DNA of 64,000 bases from Pollenia angustigena (lineage: Eukaryota > Arthropoda > Insecta > Diptera > Polleniidae). The notes under the pieces were generated by a model, which searched no databases, was not told where the DNA came from, and worked only from the letters and a program-made list of their open reading frames with translations. Each line of letters opens with the position of its first letter. The first letter of the stretch is position 1. The stretch covers positions 233,421,127 to 233,485,126 of the forward strand of contig OV884056.1 in NCBI GenBank assembly GCA_930367215.1. The letters run 5' to 3'. Positions 21,731 through 31,828 of this stretch are shown here, piece by piece. Made by a program: the position numbers and the translations under genes.

Positions 21731-22916
21731 CGGGTGGCTTCTCCTCCGACTCGGAGAGCTGCATATCGGTGAGCAGGTTGTGGGCGACCTCGACCTCATC
21801 CTTTTCACCACTCGCCGAGCTTGTTGGGCGGAACACTTTTACCTTAGCGTCCCGCACACCAAAGAAAAGCTTCAGGCCTGCCTTCTCGAGCTCCGTTGAG
21901 CCTTCCTCCGTGATGGCAAGCGTAAGGCACGTACTGTTATCCCCGTGATCTTCGGCCCGGATAATAGTCCACTCTTCCTTCGGGATACTGGGGTTCTGTC
22001 TCTTCAGACATCCCAGTATTTTCTGACCGTCAGAACCTACCTTCGGTAACCAAATCTTTGCCCGTGGTCTCATTGGAATTTCCTCGGCGGGGATTAGCTT
22101 AAGACTTAAGCCATCCCATGCATCGCTAATCTTAGCGATACACTTGCCTAAGAAGTCCTTTGAGAAGACGTCCAGACATTTGATTACCCTGTAGCCCCGG
22201 TGAATCTCACCGGAGTCAAAACGAGGTGCAGGACTATCCACATTGGTAAGGACGTGCTCCATGACGAGCTCAGCCAATCTGGATTCGATTGCACCCCATT
22301 CTGTTACCACAGGGGTAAGATGACCACTCTTGTCGTTCGCCAAGGCCATCAATAGGTGATCCTTTACAACCTCATTAAAGGGTCTCCTGGTGGTTGCAGA
22401 GCTCGATGGTCCCGGAGTGATCGTGTTATCTCGGATCTTCCTCCGTTTTGACGGCTTTTCACTCTCTGCCTGAGAGCGATTCCGCTTGGACCCTTCTTGA
22501 GCAACATTAGATGAGCTGGGCATGTTGTCCTTAAACTTAAGGTACTCTTCTACCACAGCCTGATATTTAACACGATCTTCCTCATCGCGTTCGTGTGGGG
22601 TACCATTCGCAGCGTTCTTAGCAATCTTGCCGAGAATGAATTGCGCCTTGTTATATTTTTGCCTGAGGATGTCACCAGGACTTCTCCTCTTTTTTGTATT
22701 TGTTTTCTCACCCGGTTGTCCATCAGACTTGACGGTCGGTTGGGTGAGCTTCGATTTGTTTTGCGTGGGCAGTGGCGTGCTCTGGCTGTCACCCACACTG
22801 CCGGAGAGTCCGATCAAGGTCTCTTGACTAGAGGCCAGGAGATCGTCCTCAGATGAGAGGTTTCTCTCATCTTGTTTTTTTAAAAATTTTTCTTTATTTA
22901 ATTGAGTTTTCTTCAT
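21705..22916 (-). CDS. LOA-like ORF1 (nucleic-acid-binding, DUF4780-like)
   Basis: An intact frame. I take the start at 22916 (MKKTQLNKEKFLKKQDERN) because upstream codons lie in leader sequence; the open frame extends to 23015. The N-terminal half is basic and low complexity, with KKRRSPGDILRQKYNKAQ and KRRKIRDN, likely RNA binding or nuclear localisation. The C-terminal half has a conserved block WDGLSLKLIPAEEIPMRPRA and LKRQNPSIPKEEWTI, which I associate with the DUF4780 region of insect LOA-type ORF1 proteins (family knowledge, not searched). The protein would coat the LINE RNA. It overlaps ORF2 by 26 bp in another frame, pointing to reinitiation or frameshift coupling. Confidence 0.75.
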   Translation of the reverse strand: MKKTQLNKEKFLKKQDERNLSSEDDLLASSQETLIGLSGSVGDSQSTPLPTQNKSKLTQPTVKSDGQPGEKTNTKKRRSPGDILRQKYNKAQFILGKIAKNAANGTPHERDEEDRVKYQAVVEEYLKFKDNMPSSSNVAQEGSKRNRSQAESEKPSKRRKIRDNTITPGPSSSATTRRPFNEVVKDHLLMALANDKSGHLTPVVTEWGAIESRLAELVMEHVLTNVDSPAPRFDSGEIHRGYRVIKCLDVFSKDFLGKCIAKISDAWDGLSLKLIPAEEIPMRPRAKIWLPKVGSDGQKILGCLKRQNPSIPKEEWTIIRAEDHGDNSTCLTLAITEEGSTELEKAGLKLFFGVRDAKVKVFRPTSSASGEKDEVEVAHNLLTDMQLSESEEKPPDGIESRAD

Positions 22917-23315
22917 TTTGTTCCCACGAGTAGGCACGTAAGGGGATGGACCATCCATGCAGTGACGGCGTACATGGACTAGACTACAACTTACAACCGG
23001 CCCGTATCCTAGCACCGGAGGGGAGCTGTTAGCGACTAGTCTTCTTTAACCACTAACTAGTCATTCAGGTTCTCGGCACTGCTACCAACCACCTTAACCT
23101 TACAAGTGGAGGAGAAGGGATGGGGATCAAAAGGGATATGAAGGGAAAGAGGATAGGAGAGAGGATGGATAACCATTAGTTGCGAAGGCCTTTGGGTTTT
23201 CCAGTTTATGACCAGATGCAGTGTTGACCAGTCATCCACTGTATCAGGGCACAAACCAGTAAACATAGCCTACGCTTAAGCCACCACATCACGACAAGAT
23301 TGTTATCCAGGTGGG

Positions 23316-23327
23316 GATGATAGTGAT
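23316..23327. repeat. TSD of LOA-like LINE, right copy
   Basis: GATGATAGTGAT matches 18011-18022; hAT coding sequence resumes directly after it. Confidence 0.85.
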
Positions 23328-23563
23328 ATTGTAGAAGCAACGTTAAAGAAAAAACTAAAGAAAATTCAAAGCCATTGTTTGAAAGATCTGGTAAAAAAAA
23401 ACTAAAAACATTCCAAAATTCATTGATGTATTATTAACAATACGAACGAATGGAATTTTAGTTACTTAACTTCGAAATAGACTTTCAGACGAATCTATAA
23501 ATGCTATTTCTGTTTTAAACACGCATTTTGAAAACAAAGATTAATTGCTTTTTTATATATATT

Positions 23564-23741
23564 TGTTGTATAATGTAAATATGTAAATTATAGTTGTGTG
23601 AACAACTCCTCTTACACATTGTAGTTATATTACAATTATGAAACACCCTGTCAAACTAGTTTGTAAGTTAGTTTTCTAACAAAGCATTTAATATATTAAG
23701 ATCTCTCAATAAAGCAACACATCTTTTTTAATAATAAAACA
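23564..23741 (+). repeat. 5' LTR of gypsy element
   Basis: TG...CA termini. CTCAATAAAGCAACAC near the end contains a polyadenylation-type AATAAA. Differences from the 3' LTR include GTAAGTTAG versus GTAAGTAAG and GCATTTAATA versus GTATTTAACA. Confidence 0.92.
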
Positions 23742-23759
23742 TGGTGTCAGATGTGTCAG
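23742..23759 (+). promoter_or_regulatory. primer-binding site candidate
   Basis: TGGTGTCAGATGTGTCAG follows the 5' LTR with no gap. TGG at the first position is the expected complement of a tRNA CCA end. The tRNA cannot be named without a search. Confidence 0.6.
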
Positions 23760-23848
23760 TCCAATAAAATAAATTAAATTATTCAAAAGAAAATAAAACA
23801 GGTCCAGTCAATTGAAGATAAAAGAAAAGTCAAATAAAGTAAAAGGTC

Positions 23849-24932
23849 ATGTCCAATAAAAGCGAAAATATGAGTGCAGTGAACAGAATTAACTTAAAGG
23901 CATCCAATATGGCCTCCGAGTGGAAAAATTGCCTTAGTCACTTTCAAATATATTTGATGGCGTCAAAATTAAGCGAAGAGCCAGATGCAAGGAAAGTAGC
24001 TTTACTTTTACACCATATGGGTCCTGACTGTCTTCAAATTTTTATCTCTTTTAACAAGAGTCTTACCGAAGTTAAATTTAATGAACTAATAAATTTGTTT
24101 GCCAACTATTTTGTACCGCAAGTGAAAGAAAACAAAATGGCGATGAATCAATTGATGATTATGTAACTGCATTAAAAGATTTGAGTCTAACATGTAATTT
24201 TGGAGGCTTAAGAGAAGATCTCGTTAAAAATGTTTTTATTTGTGGACTCTCATCAAATTTGCAACATATTAAAGAGCGTTTACTGAGTGAAGGTGATGTC
24301 AAATTGGATAGAGCTGTACAAATAGCAAAAAATATTGAAACTGCTCGTGAAAATGCTAGTCAACTTGATGGTCTAGCTATGAATGCATTAGAGAGTAAGT
24401 CACATTTTTCAAAAACAAAGTTTCAACAGAAGATCAACAAAAAATGTAACAAATGTGGTCAGTTTCACAGACACAAATATCCTGCTGAAAATGCAACTTG
24501 TCATGGCTGCAATAAAAAAGGTCACTACCTAAAAATGTGCTTTTCTAACAAAAATCAAAAACAAAATGTCGCTGTTGGTGGTAGAGGTTATGATGAACAT
24601 AAACAACAACAGCACAGTGCCAACAAATATGTAAAAAATTTGCAACATACAAATGATGAGGAGTCTAATGAATTATTTGTGGGAACATTGTCTTATGGTC
24701 AACAAAAGTGCTGGAACACTGTAGTTTTAATTGGTAATAGAAAGGTGGAATTTCAAGTAGACACAGGGGCTGATGCTTATAACATATCTCAACAAATGGC
24801 TGAAAGTCATGGACTCCTGAATTCTGGCTGTGTTAAGGATACAAATACAAATATTAACACTTTTAGTGGTGAGAGGTTGCCGATTATTGGTAAAGTAGAT
24901 GTAGAATTATTTTATGCTTGTAGTCGATATGT
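23849..24932 (+). pseudogene. gypsy gag and protease region, frameshifted
   Basis: The start at 23849 (MSNKSENMSAVNRINL) leads into a capsid-like helical region (WKNCLSHFQIYLMASKL, VALLLHHMGPDCLQIF). The frame breaks near 24150 and resumes in another frame by 24181. A nucleocapsid region follows with two zinc knuckles: CNKCGQFHRHKYP, in which the last Cys is missing, and CHGCNKKGHYLKMC, a proper CCHC. The protease active site FQVDTGADAY is at about 24752-24781. Coding is then interrupted at 24932 by a MITE and continues at 25320. Gag packages the RNA; protease cleaves the polyprotein. Confidence 0.85.
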
Positions 24933-24933
24933 A

Positions 24934-25317
24934 CACTCATAAAATTATTACAGTAACTGATTGTAGGTTATTAAATTCGTTTTCGGTACTGTTAAAATTG
25001 AATAAAAATATAGTTATTTTACGAATAAATTTATTTTTCAACATTTATGTTTGTTATTAAAAAAACAAACTACCAAAAAATAATGTTTTCCGTATTTTTT
25101 TTTGTTAATTTGTTTGATTTTTATCGGTTAAAATATATTTTTTAAAAGTAAAAACTATTCAATTTTAACGAATATGATGTTCAATAAGTAAAAAACTTAG
25201 AAATTACTGAAAAAATCATTTGTTTTAAATGAAATGTAAATGATCCGTTTTTTAAATGAATTTTAATTTGTTTCAAATGAATTTTCGTTTGAATTTAACT
25301 ACATAATATTTTGAGTG
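24934..25317. mobile_element. 384-bp MITE, TA target, copy 1
   Basis: The element starts CACTCATAAAATTATT and ends as the inverse of CACTCAAAATATTATG, with TA at 24932-24933 and 25318-25319. It is a near-identical sister of 31829-32213. It lies inside the gypsy coding region between protease and RT; across it the same gypsy frame continues (SRY before, DEFYIINLKCK after), so it inserted after the retrotransposon. TA target and size suggest Tc1/mariner-type mobilisation. Confidence 0.9.
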
Positions 25318-25319
25318 TA

Positions 25320-26460
25320 GATGAATTTTATATTATAAATTTAAAATGCAAAAACATAATAGGCCTTAATTTGGCCATTAAAATGAATTTAGTGAAAACG
25401 GTTAAAACATTATCAACTGAAAATATGATTGATAGAAATTTAAATATTTTTGAAGGGTTAGGGCTAATTCAAAATGAATGTAAGCTAGTTATAAAACCGG
25501 ATGTAAATCCTGTCGTAGATCCGCCAAGAAGAATTCCATTTTCGTTACATGATTCATTGAAACTTGAATTGGAAAGAATGGTCAACTTAAAGGTTATTAT
25601 ACGAGTTGAGGAACCAACGGAATGGGTTAGTTCAATTGTTTTGGTATAAAAACCGAATGGAAAATTAAGGGTATGTCTAGATCCCCGAAATTTAAACAAA
25701 GCAATTTTACGACCTCATTTCCAATTTCCGAATATTGATGATTGCAAGGCAAGGTTAAGAGGTTCTAGGTTTTTCAGCACATTAGATGCTAACTGTGGTT
25801 TCTTGGTGCCATTGGATGAGAATTCTTCTAAATTGTGCACATTTAATACCCCTTTTGGAAGATATAGGTTCTTACGTTTGCCATATGGTATAAACGCGGC
25901 TCCGGAGATTTTCCATGCAGAAATGGTAAAGTTATTTGGAGATATAGAGGGTTTAATCATTTATATCGATGATTTTATGATACATGCCAAAACTGTTGAG
26001 GAACATAATGCAATTTTGGAAAAGGTGCTTGAAAGGGCAAGGGCGGTCGGTCTTAAGTTTAATAGGGAAAAGTCAAAGTTTCTGTTGAACAGAATTAAAT
26101 TCATTGGTCATGTATTTGATAAGGATGGAGTCAGGGCTGATGAGGAAAAAATTAATTCGATTTTGGAAATGCCAATTCCTGAAAATGTGTCTGAACTCCA
26201 ACGCTTTTTGGGCATGGTTAACTATCTTGGAGGCTTTATGGAAAATTTATCGTTGAAGAATAAACATTTAAAAAATCTTTTAAGAAACGATATTTTGTGG
26301 CATTGGGAGGAAGTTCATACCCAAGAGTTTGAGAATTTGAAGAAGGAAATAACGAAAACGCCAGTGTTAACTTATTTTGATCCCAATTAGCAATTAACAC
26401 TTACAGTCGATGCTTCTTAATTTGCAGTCGGGGCGGCGATTTGCATGGTAAAAATCCTAT
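25320..26460 (+). pseudogene. gypsy reverse transcriptase to RNase H start, with stops
   Basis: The frame from about 25320 carries the pre-RT linker (IIGLNLAIKMNLV), PRRIPFSLHDSLKLELERM, a TAA at 25647-25649 in the VLV/KPNGKLRVCLDPRNLN block, RLPYGINAAPEIFH and the catalytic IIYIDDFMIHAK, then FIGHVFDKDGVRADEEK and LQRFLGMVNYLGGF. TAG at 26388-26390 and a further stop in the VDAS block (about 26416-26418) break the RNase H start. A small frame change near 26440 leads to the next open segment. The YIDD box is intact, but two or more stops make the copy inactive. Confidence 0.88.
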
Positions 26461-28144
26461 TGCTTTTGCGTCAGCATCTTTGACAAGCGCTCAGACCAAT
26501 TACGCCCAAATCGAAAAGGAATTGTTCGCCATTCTTTTTGGTTGTGTAAGATTTCATCAGTATACATATGGCACTATGGTAAATGTAGAAACTGATCATA
26601 GGCCATTGGTGTCTCTATTCAATAAGCCGTTATACAAAATACCTGCAAGATTACAACGCTTCATGTTACGCTTGCAATGTTATAACTTAAATGTTTTTTA
26701 TAAACCGGGAAAATTGTTATATATTGCTGATACACTTTCTAGATGTCCTTTAAAAGAAAAGGCATTACAAGAATTTGACAAAGATGTCGCACTTCATTGT
26801 AATTTTTTGAAATCTTATTTGGAGGTACCTTTTTCAAATGTTGAACACATTAGGCAACAAATTGATAGCGATGAAATTTGTCAAAAAATTAAATGTTATA
26901 TTCGGGACGGTTGGCCAAAACAACAAAAATTTGTTGATGGGGAAGTCGTGCCATATTACAAAATCAAAGATGAATTAACTATTGTCGATGGTATAATTCT
27001 TAAGGGAAACCAAATTTTAATTCCTAAATCAATGCGTCGTCAAATGTTGGAAAAACTACACGAAAGTCATATGGGCATACAAAGGTGTCAAAGCTTGGCA
27101 CGTAAAAGTATTTTTTGGCCAAACATGTACAACGACATATATAACATAGTGTCAGGTTGTGAAATATGTCTAAAGTATCGCAATTCGAATGCTAAAGGGG
27201 AAATGATTCCGCATGAGATTTATAATATTCCGTGGTATAAAGTGGGTAGTGATATTTTTGAATATGACAAGAGAAAGTATTTGATTGTGGTAGACTACTA
27301 TTCAAAATATTTTGAAATTGATATTCTAAATAATGGATATTCATCTGGAAATATTATTGTAAAACTTAAATCAATATTTTCGAGGCATGGAATACCAAAA
27401 ATTTTTATTTCGGATAACGGTCCTCCTTACACTTCTAAGGAATTGAACATTTTTTGTAAAGATTGGGGAATTGAACATATGACCTCAAGTCCTTACTTAC
27501 CTCGTTCAAACGGTCTTGCTGAAAGAGCAATTCAAACTGTAAAGAAAATGTTAAATAAATGTTGAGAAAGTGGAACGGATCCATATATGGCTCTATTGCT
27601 GTATATGACTACGCCAAGGGATAACATGCCAAGTCTTTCGGAACTCTTAATGTCCCGAAGTTTGAGAACCAAGTTGCCAACAGTTTCAGAAAATTTTCAA
27701 CCTAGATTGGTTAATAGGGAGGACTATGAAAGTCAACTTAGAACGAAAACGATGAAATCTGCTGCACGGTATAATAAAGGTGCTAGGGGGAAAAATCCAA
27801 TTAAACCTGGTGATAAAGTAATGTTCAAAAGAAATGAAAACTCTTTTTGGTATTCAGGCGAGGTTATGGAGAACTGCGTGGAACCAAGATCTTTCGTTGT
27901 CAGGGATAACGATGGTGCATTATATAGAAGAAATGAGCAGCATATTTTAGTAAAACCAGAACCATTAACGTGCTCCGATGAAATCGTAAATAATAATAGA
28001 TCAGAAAAGACAAATGAAGTCGTTAATATAACTGAAAGTGTAACTGAAGATGAAATTCCTCGGGGTATTGGAAATTATGTAACTAGGACAGGTAGAAAAA
28101 TAGTTCCTCCTTCAAGATATGATAATTATATTGAATTTGATTAA
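26441..28144 (+). pseudogene. gypsy RNase H tail and integrase, one stop
   Basis: RNase H/connection: FASASLTSAQTNYAQIEKEL, VETDHRPL and PGKLLYIADTLSRCPL. Integrase: zinc-binding LHESHMGIQ...CEICLK; catalytic core VGSDIFE, FISDNGPPYTS and LPRSNGLAERAIQTVK, giving the D, D and E residues. A TGA at 27563-27565 follows KKMLNKC. The frame then continues as YMALLLYMTTPRDNMPSLSE and PIKPGDKVMFKRNEN to the stop at 28142-28144. The LLYMTTP and MPSLSELLM blocks are typical of mag/K02A2.6-like integrases. No chromodomain and no env downstream. Confidence 0.88.
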
Positions 28145-28200
28145 AGAGTTGAAAAGTTTTGTTGTTAATTGTAACTTACGTGTGTAATTTAAAAACTTAA

Positions 28201-28218
28201 AAAAAAAAAAAAGGAAGA
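28201..28218 (+). promoter_or_regulatory. polypurine tract
   Basis: An A-run followed by GGAAGA directly precedes the 3' LTR, the expected primer site for plus-strand DNA. Confidence 0.75.
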
Positions 28219-28396
28219 TGTTGTATAATATAAATATGTAAATTATAGTTGTGTGAACAACTCCTCTTACACATTGTAGTTATATTACAATTATGAAACA
28301 CCCTGTCAAACTAGTTTGTAAGTAAGTTTTGTAACAAAGTATTTAACATATTAAGATCTCTCAATAAAGCAACACATATTTTTTAATAATAAAACA
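28219..28396 (+). repeat. 3' LTR of gypsy element
   Basis: Matches 23564-23741 over 178 bp with few differences; followed by the ATATT TSD. Confidence 0.92.
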
Positions 28397-28640
28397 ATAT
28401 TATAATCTTTATATATTTATTAATGTTATTTATATGAAAAAGAACTAAATTATTATATTTCGTTTACTTTTTAACGTTTTTTTATTAATATTTTAACACG
28501 TTTTGTTTGTTAAATATATAGTTTGTATGTATGTACTTTAAAGAACTGAACTGATTTATTTTTTGTTAATTTACTTTTTAATCTCATGAATGTGATTTTT
28601 TTAATAAAATATAATTATGTACTTTAGAAAAAATAACTAC

Positions 28641-28865
28641 AGTCAAATCCCTATAATTCGTACCCCGATAAATCGTAATTCCCGATAATTCGTAATAAAC
28701 TGTCGGTACCTTGAAAAAATCTCGTTAATTCGTAAAATTTCCATACATTTGGTCCCCTCGCTAATTCGTAATTTTTATTTCAAATAAAATCTTCTTTACC
28801 TCTTATAAATCGTAATTGGTTGCTAACTACCACTTATAATTCGTAATAAAAACAACAGAAACATG
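28641..28865. mobile_element. single end of a pogo-like DNA transposon, with repeated ATTCGTAA words
   Basis: CAGTCAAATCCCTATAATTC at about 28641 resembles pogo/Tigger-type ends (CAGT...). Within 220 bp there are about seven ATTCGTAA/AAATCGTAA words in the same orientation (28657-28664, 28670-28677, 28689-28696, 28725-28732, 28763-28770, 28807-28814, 28839-28846). No opposite end or transposase was found. Confidence 0.45.
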
Positions 28866-29348
28866 GAAAGAATGTTTTTTGTTTACCATTATTTTATTTT
28901 TGCGTGGGTTTTTGCTTGTGTGTAGGTTTATTTTCTCAAGATCAGCTTTTTACATGAATCAATTTTATGTATAATTTTTATATATTGTTACGTTACTGCC
29001 TTTCAATAATGTTTTGGTGTATTTCCTTTATAATAAACCGTTTGGAGTTCTTTTATTGCAATTCAAATAAAACAAATAAACACAACACTTTAATGTATAA
29101 CACTAATTTATTATAAGTTCTTAATAAGTCAATTTAACAACCGTAATTTATAGCTTTTATTTACAACTCACTAGTGTAATCAACACACTTCTAACGTTTA
29201 TAGTTTTCTCCGCGTGATGCACTCTTAACTTGACAAAGTCTGAACTAATACAAGATAACAATGTAGTTTTATAGGAATAATATACATACCTCACATTTAA
29301 TCTTCTCGTCAATTGTTTTCTTTTTAAGTATTTAACAAATTAAGTTTT
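28866..29348. other. gene-free flank of the second hAT
   Basis: AT-rich; the text TGTTACGTTACTGCC near 28987 and AATAAA-type signals are LTR-like, but no second copy exists here. Nothing firm. Confidence 0.3.
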
Positions 29349-29356
29349 GTACTCAC

Positions 29357-31232
29357 CAGGCGCGGATTCAGGGGGGGTGAAATAAGGAAATTTCCCCCCC
29401 GTAAATTATAAAAATATGTTTTGTTTATTTCGATAATACAAGAGTTCCCATTAATATTATCTTTTTTTAATGTACAAAATTTTTGGAAATCCCAGCAAGG
29501 TTTTTTTTTTTGTTTTTTTATTGAATCTCTAACGAAATTTTCAATAAATATCTAAATCTTCATCCTAATAGTTATTTATTAGATATTTTCAATGAAACAT
29601 CTAGTTTACTGTATTCAAATACTTATTATTCTACATTCAATCCCAGCAGGTGCCATCTATGTATAACCAAAGAGTAAACGTTTGACTTGAAAATGCGTGC
29701 GATAGAATTATTAAAAAGCCTTGGTATTTGCAATATTTATGTTTATATTAATGTGTTATATGAATCAAAATTCTATTCGATAATTTTTGACGAAAGCACG
29801 GATTTGTCGGGGAAAGCCAGATTTCCTTACATTTAAGATATTTCACCATACAACAAAAAGTTGTTAGGCAAGAATTGTTTTGGCTTTGTTGTAAAAGCAT
29901 TTGAAGAGCCTTCACAGGATATTGATAATGACGCTGATGTGTCAATTGATGCGATGGCACTATCATCAACAGTTCTTAAAACTTTGACAAATTTTAGTCT
30001 TGACCTAACAAATTGTATAGGAGTTGGAACTGATGGGTGTCGTTTGATGTCAGCAGAAAATGGAGCTGTAAAAAAATTCTGGAAACCGCAACAAATGCGA
30101 AACAAACGCCTTGCTATTTCCCTTAAATCAGGCAAAACACGTTCTTAGTAAAGTATTTGAGAGCCAAACTCTCTACATTATGCGAGACAAGATGGGTGGA
30201 CCGTCACGACTCAGCTTTACACTTTGCAACAAGTGTACATAATATAGTAGAAGATTTGGAAAACATATCTGAGTGGAAAGGTAGAGATACTTCATCAAGA
30301 GCCTTATATTAAGGAACTCACTTAGAACTTTTGAATTTATTTGCGGAATAAACATATTAAGTGTGATACTTATTGTAACACAGCCGCTTAGTATCATTTT
30401 ACAAAAGCACGATATAGATCTTCAAAAAGGATCAAGCCTTATCAAAACTTTGATCATGTGCCTTGAAGAAAAAAGAAATAAAGCCGAAGAACAATTTAAA
30501 GTGATTTTTAAAAAAGTTAAAGTTATTTGCGTTCAAATCGAGGTTCCAACCTAGAAAACAAGATTTGAACGAAATAATTACATCCAAAATGTTAAAGATT
30601 TCTACCGAGTTGTAGGTTTCATTCTCTTATTGAATTTATTTTAGAAGATCTCAAAACACCTTGCCAATAGATACCTTTAATGTATTGAACATACCAAAAC
30701 TTCTACTCAAAGTGTAATCAAGTCATATACAGATATAAAACTTTTAAAACCACAACTCGAGATAAACACTTACTAACATCTAAACTTGAGCCTGAACTGT
30801 AGCATTGGCAACAAACATGGAAATTATCTGAAAATCTATCAGATAACGTTGTAGATGCTTTAATAAACTGTGATGAAGATATCTACCCAAATCTAAGAAA
30901 AATATTTCAAATTTTCGTTTCAATGCTCGTAAGTAATGCTACGAGCGAGAGGTCATTTCCTACCCTTCGTCGAATAAAAACATGGCTCAGATCAACAATG
31001 ACAAACTGAACATAGACTGTACTATCTAAATTTGCCTCACAAGGAAATCATAAATTGCTTATTTAAAAAGATTAGTTTATTTTAATTTATATTGAATATT
31101 TTATTTAACCTTATTGTTGAGTTTTTTTAATTAATATACACAAATTGCTTTTAATAAACTTTTAAAAACAAATTTTTTTTGTATCATAAAAAATTTCCCC
31201 CCCCCCTAAGGCTCAAGCTGGATCCGCGCCTG
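29357..31232 (+). mobile_element. hAT element (ZMYM1/DUF4371 type), 1.88 kb, 8-bp TSD
   Basis: Ends CAGGCGCGGATTCAG and, inverted, CAGGCGCGGATCCAG, each followed inward by a G/C run and AAATTTCC or AAATTTTT. GTACTCAC is duplicated exactly at 29349-29356 and 31233-31240, the 8-bp TSD expected for hAT. A decayed transposase fills the middle. Shorter than autonomous relatives, so internal deletions are likely. Confidence 0.9.
29690..31020 (+). pseudogene. hAT transposase (zinc finger MYM-type 1-like), decayed
   Basis: Recognisable blocks, in changing frames: YSIIFDESTDLSGKAR (about 29767-29822, the D-E-S-T-D motif of DUF4371 hATs), SLDLTNCIGVGTDGCRLMSA (about 29998-30058, Asp of the catalytic region), and near the end ATSERSFPTLRRIKTWLRST (about 30938-31000, the C-terminal dimerisation block). 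Between about 30150 and 30900 many stops and shifts occur. The zinc-finger N-terminus is not seen. The longest open piece is 29861-30148. Confidence 0.8.
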
Positions 31233-31268
31233 GTACTCACAACACACAACATAAAACATAAATTTTAA

Positions 31269-31750
31269 TTACCAACACAAATGAACTATTATTTTTAAAA
31301 AAATGAATGTTAAATTATAATAAATTCTTATCAAACAATACCACAGTAGGGAAATTATCAAACTTAAATTTTGCAATTGTATATATTGCATTCGTGTTTT
31401 TGTCCTATTCAGTGAATTAGTAGCGTTTTCCTGCATTCGTAAACTTCCCAGAGTGCATCGTATATTTTTTCTCTTTTCCTTGTCTAATATTTTGACGTTT
31501 GTCAGATCGGGTACATGATCCTCTTCCAAACAGTGTGTGGACAGAGCTGTTCTAGTTTTGTGCTTTCTTATGTTCGCTTCGTGTTCTGATACTGTTGTAC
31601 CGAGGCTTCTCTTTGTTGCACCCACATGCACTTTGCCGCACTGTTTATTTGTTTTTCCAAATCATGTTATTTCATATACAAAATTACTTTGGTCAGTTTT
31701 TTCTATTTTTTTGTTTGTCCTTGTTTTTGTAAAAAGCGAAGTAATTGTTT
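31269..31750 (-). pseudogene. Penelope-like element, GIY-YIG endonuclease end
   Basis: Minus strand. The frame reads CGKVHVGATKRSLGTTVSEH, then TALSTHCLEEDHVPDLTNVK and ILDKEKR, the C-terminal GIY-YIG-type endonuclease of Penelope-like retroelements. Family members usually have YVGxTK where this copy has HVGATK. Upstream VYEIT resembles the GIY-side block. No reverse transcriptase is seen upstream, so this is a 5'-truncated fragment. The frame stays open for about 120 codons from 31631. Confidence 0.7.
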
Positions 31751-31828
31751 TGTTTGCTCTGTAATAATACTTTACATTTGGTCAGGGTTGCATTTACAAT
31801 TTTTTTTACTACAAATTGAAATACAGTA

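Larger units (their letters stand above)
18023..23315 (-). mobile_element. 5.3-kb LOA-like LINE with RNase H, near full length
   Basis: The minus-strand element is bounded by a 12-bp TSD. Order from its 5' end: leader (23315-22917), ORF1 (22916-21705), ORF2 (21730-18168), a short 3' UTR, and a 3' tail of CCAACCAACC-type repeats rather than poly(A). It is distinctly more GC-rich than its surroundings, so the base composition alone marks its edges. Two overlapping ORFs, an RNase H domain and a microsatellite tail fit the LOA/I group. Confidence 0.85.
16620..23544 (+). pseudogene. hAT transposase, decayed, split by a LOA-like LINE
   Basis: The N-terminus at 16620 reads MKNSFAWE, stop, FIKKSTDTAACKFCAKL, a BED-type zinc finger with C-x2-C. 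Then come VMDEWTSIKT (17010-17040), an ATITDVPSVMKKF block (about 17200-17233) where hAT proteins keep the first catalytic Asp, FCLNHALHLAVVDLFY (17263-17310) and DVATRWNSMVAMIEKF-like text (about 17521-17565). The part up to 18022 is followed after the LINE by 23328-23544, which ends with LRNRLSDESINAI and NTHFENKD, the C-terminal hAT dimerisation block, then TAA (23542-23544). Several stops and frameshifts are present, and a hairpin insertion sits at 16751-16889. It cannot code for an enzyme. Confidence 0.85.
23564..28396 (+). mobile_element. Ty3/gypsy LTR retrotransposon, 4.83 kb, mag-like
   Basis: 178-bp LTRs at 23564-23741 and 28219-28396 start TGTTGTATAAT and end ATAATAAAACA. ATATT flanks both sides (23559-23563 and 28397-28401), the 5-bp TSD expected for the superfamily. 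A PBS candidate and polypurine tract are in place. Gag, protease, RT, RNase H and integrase occur in that order, with no envelope ORF. The integrase tail resembles mag/K02A2.6-type elements. LTRs differ at only a handful of sites, so the insertion is fairly recent. It sits about 20 bp beyond the stop of the hAT pseudogene and carries a MITE (24934-25317). Confidence 0.92.

Noticed and set aside
18306..22856. Plus-strand open frames up to 158 codons in the LOA-like LINE
   Set aside because: Antisense shadows in GC-richer coding DNA.
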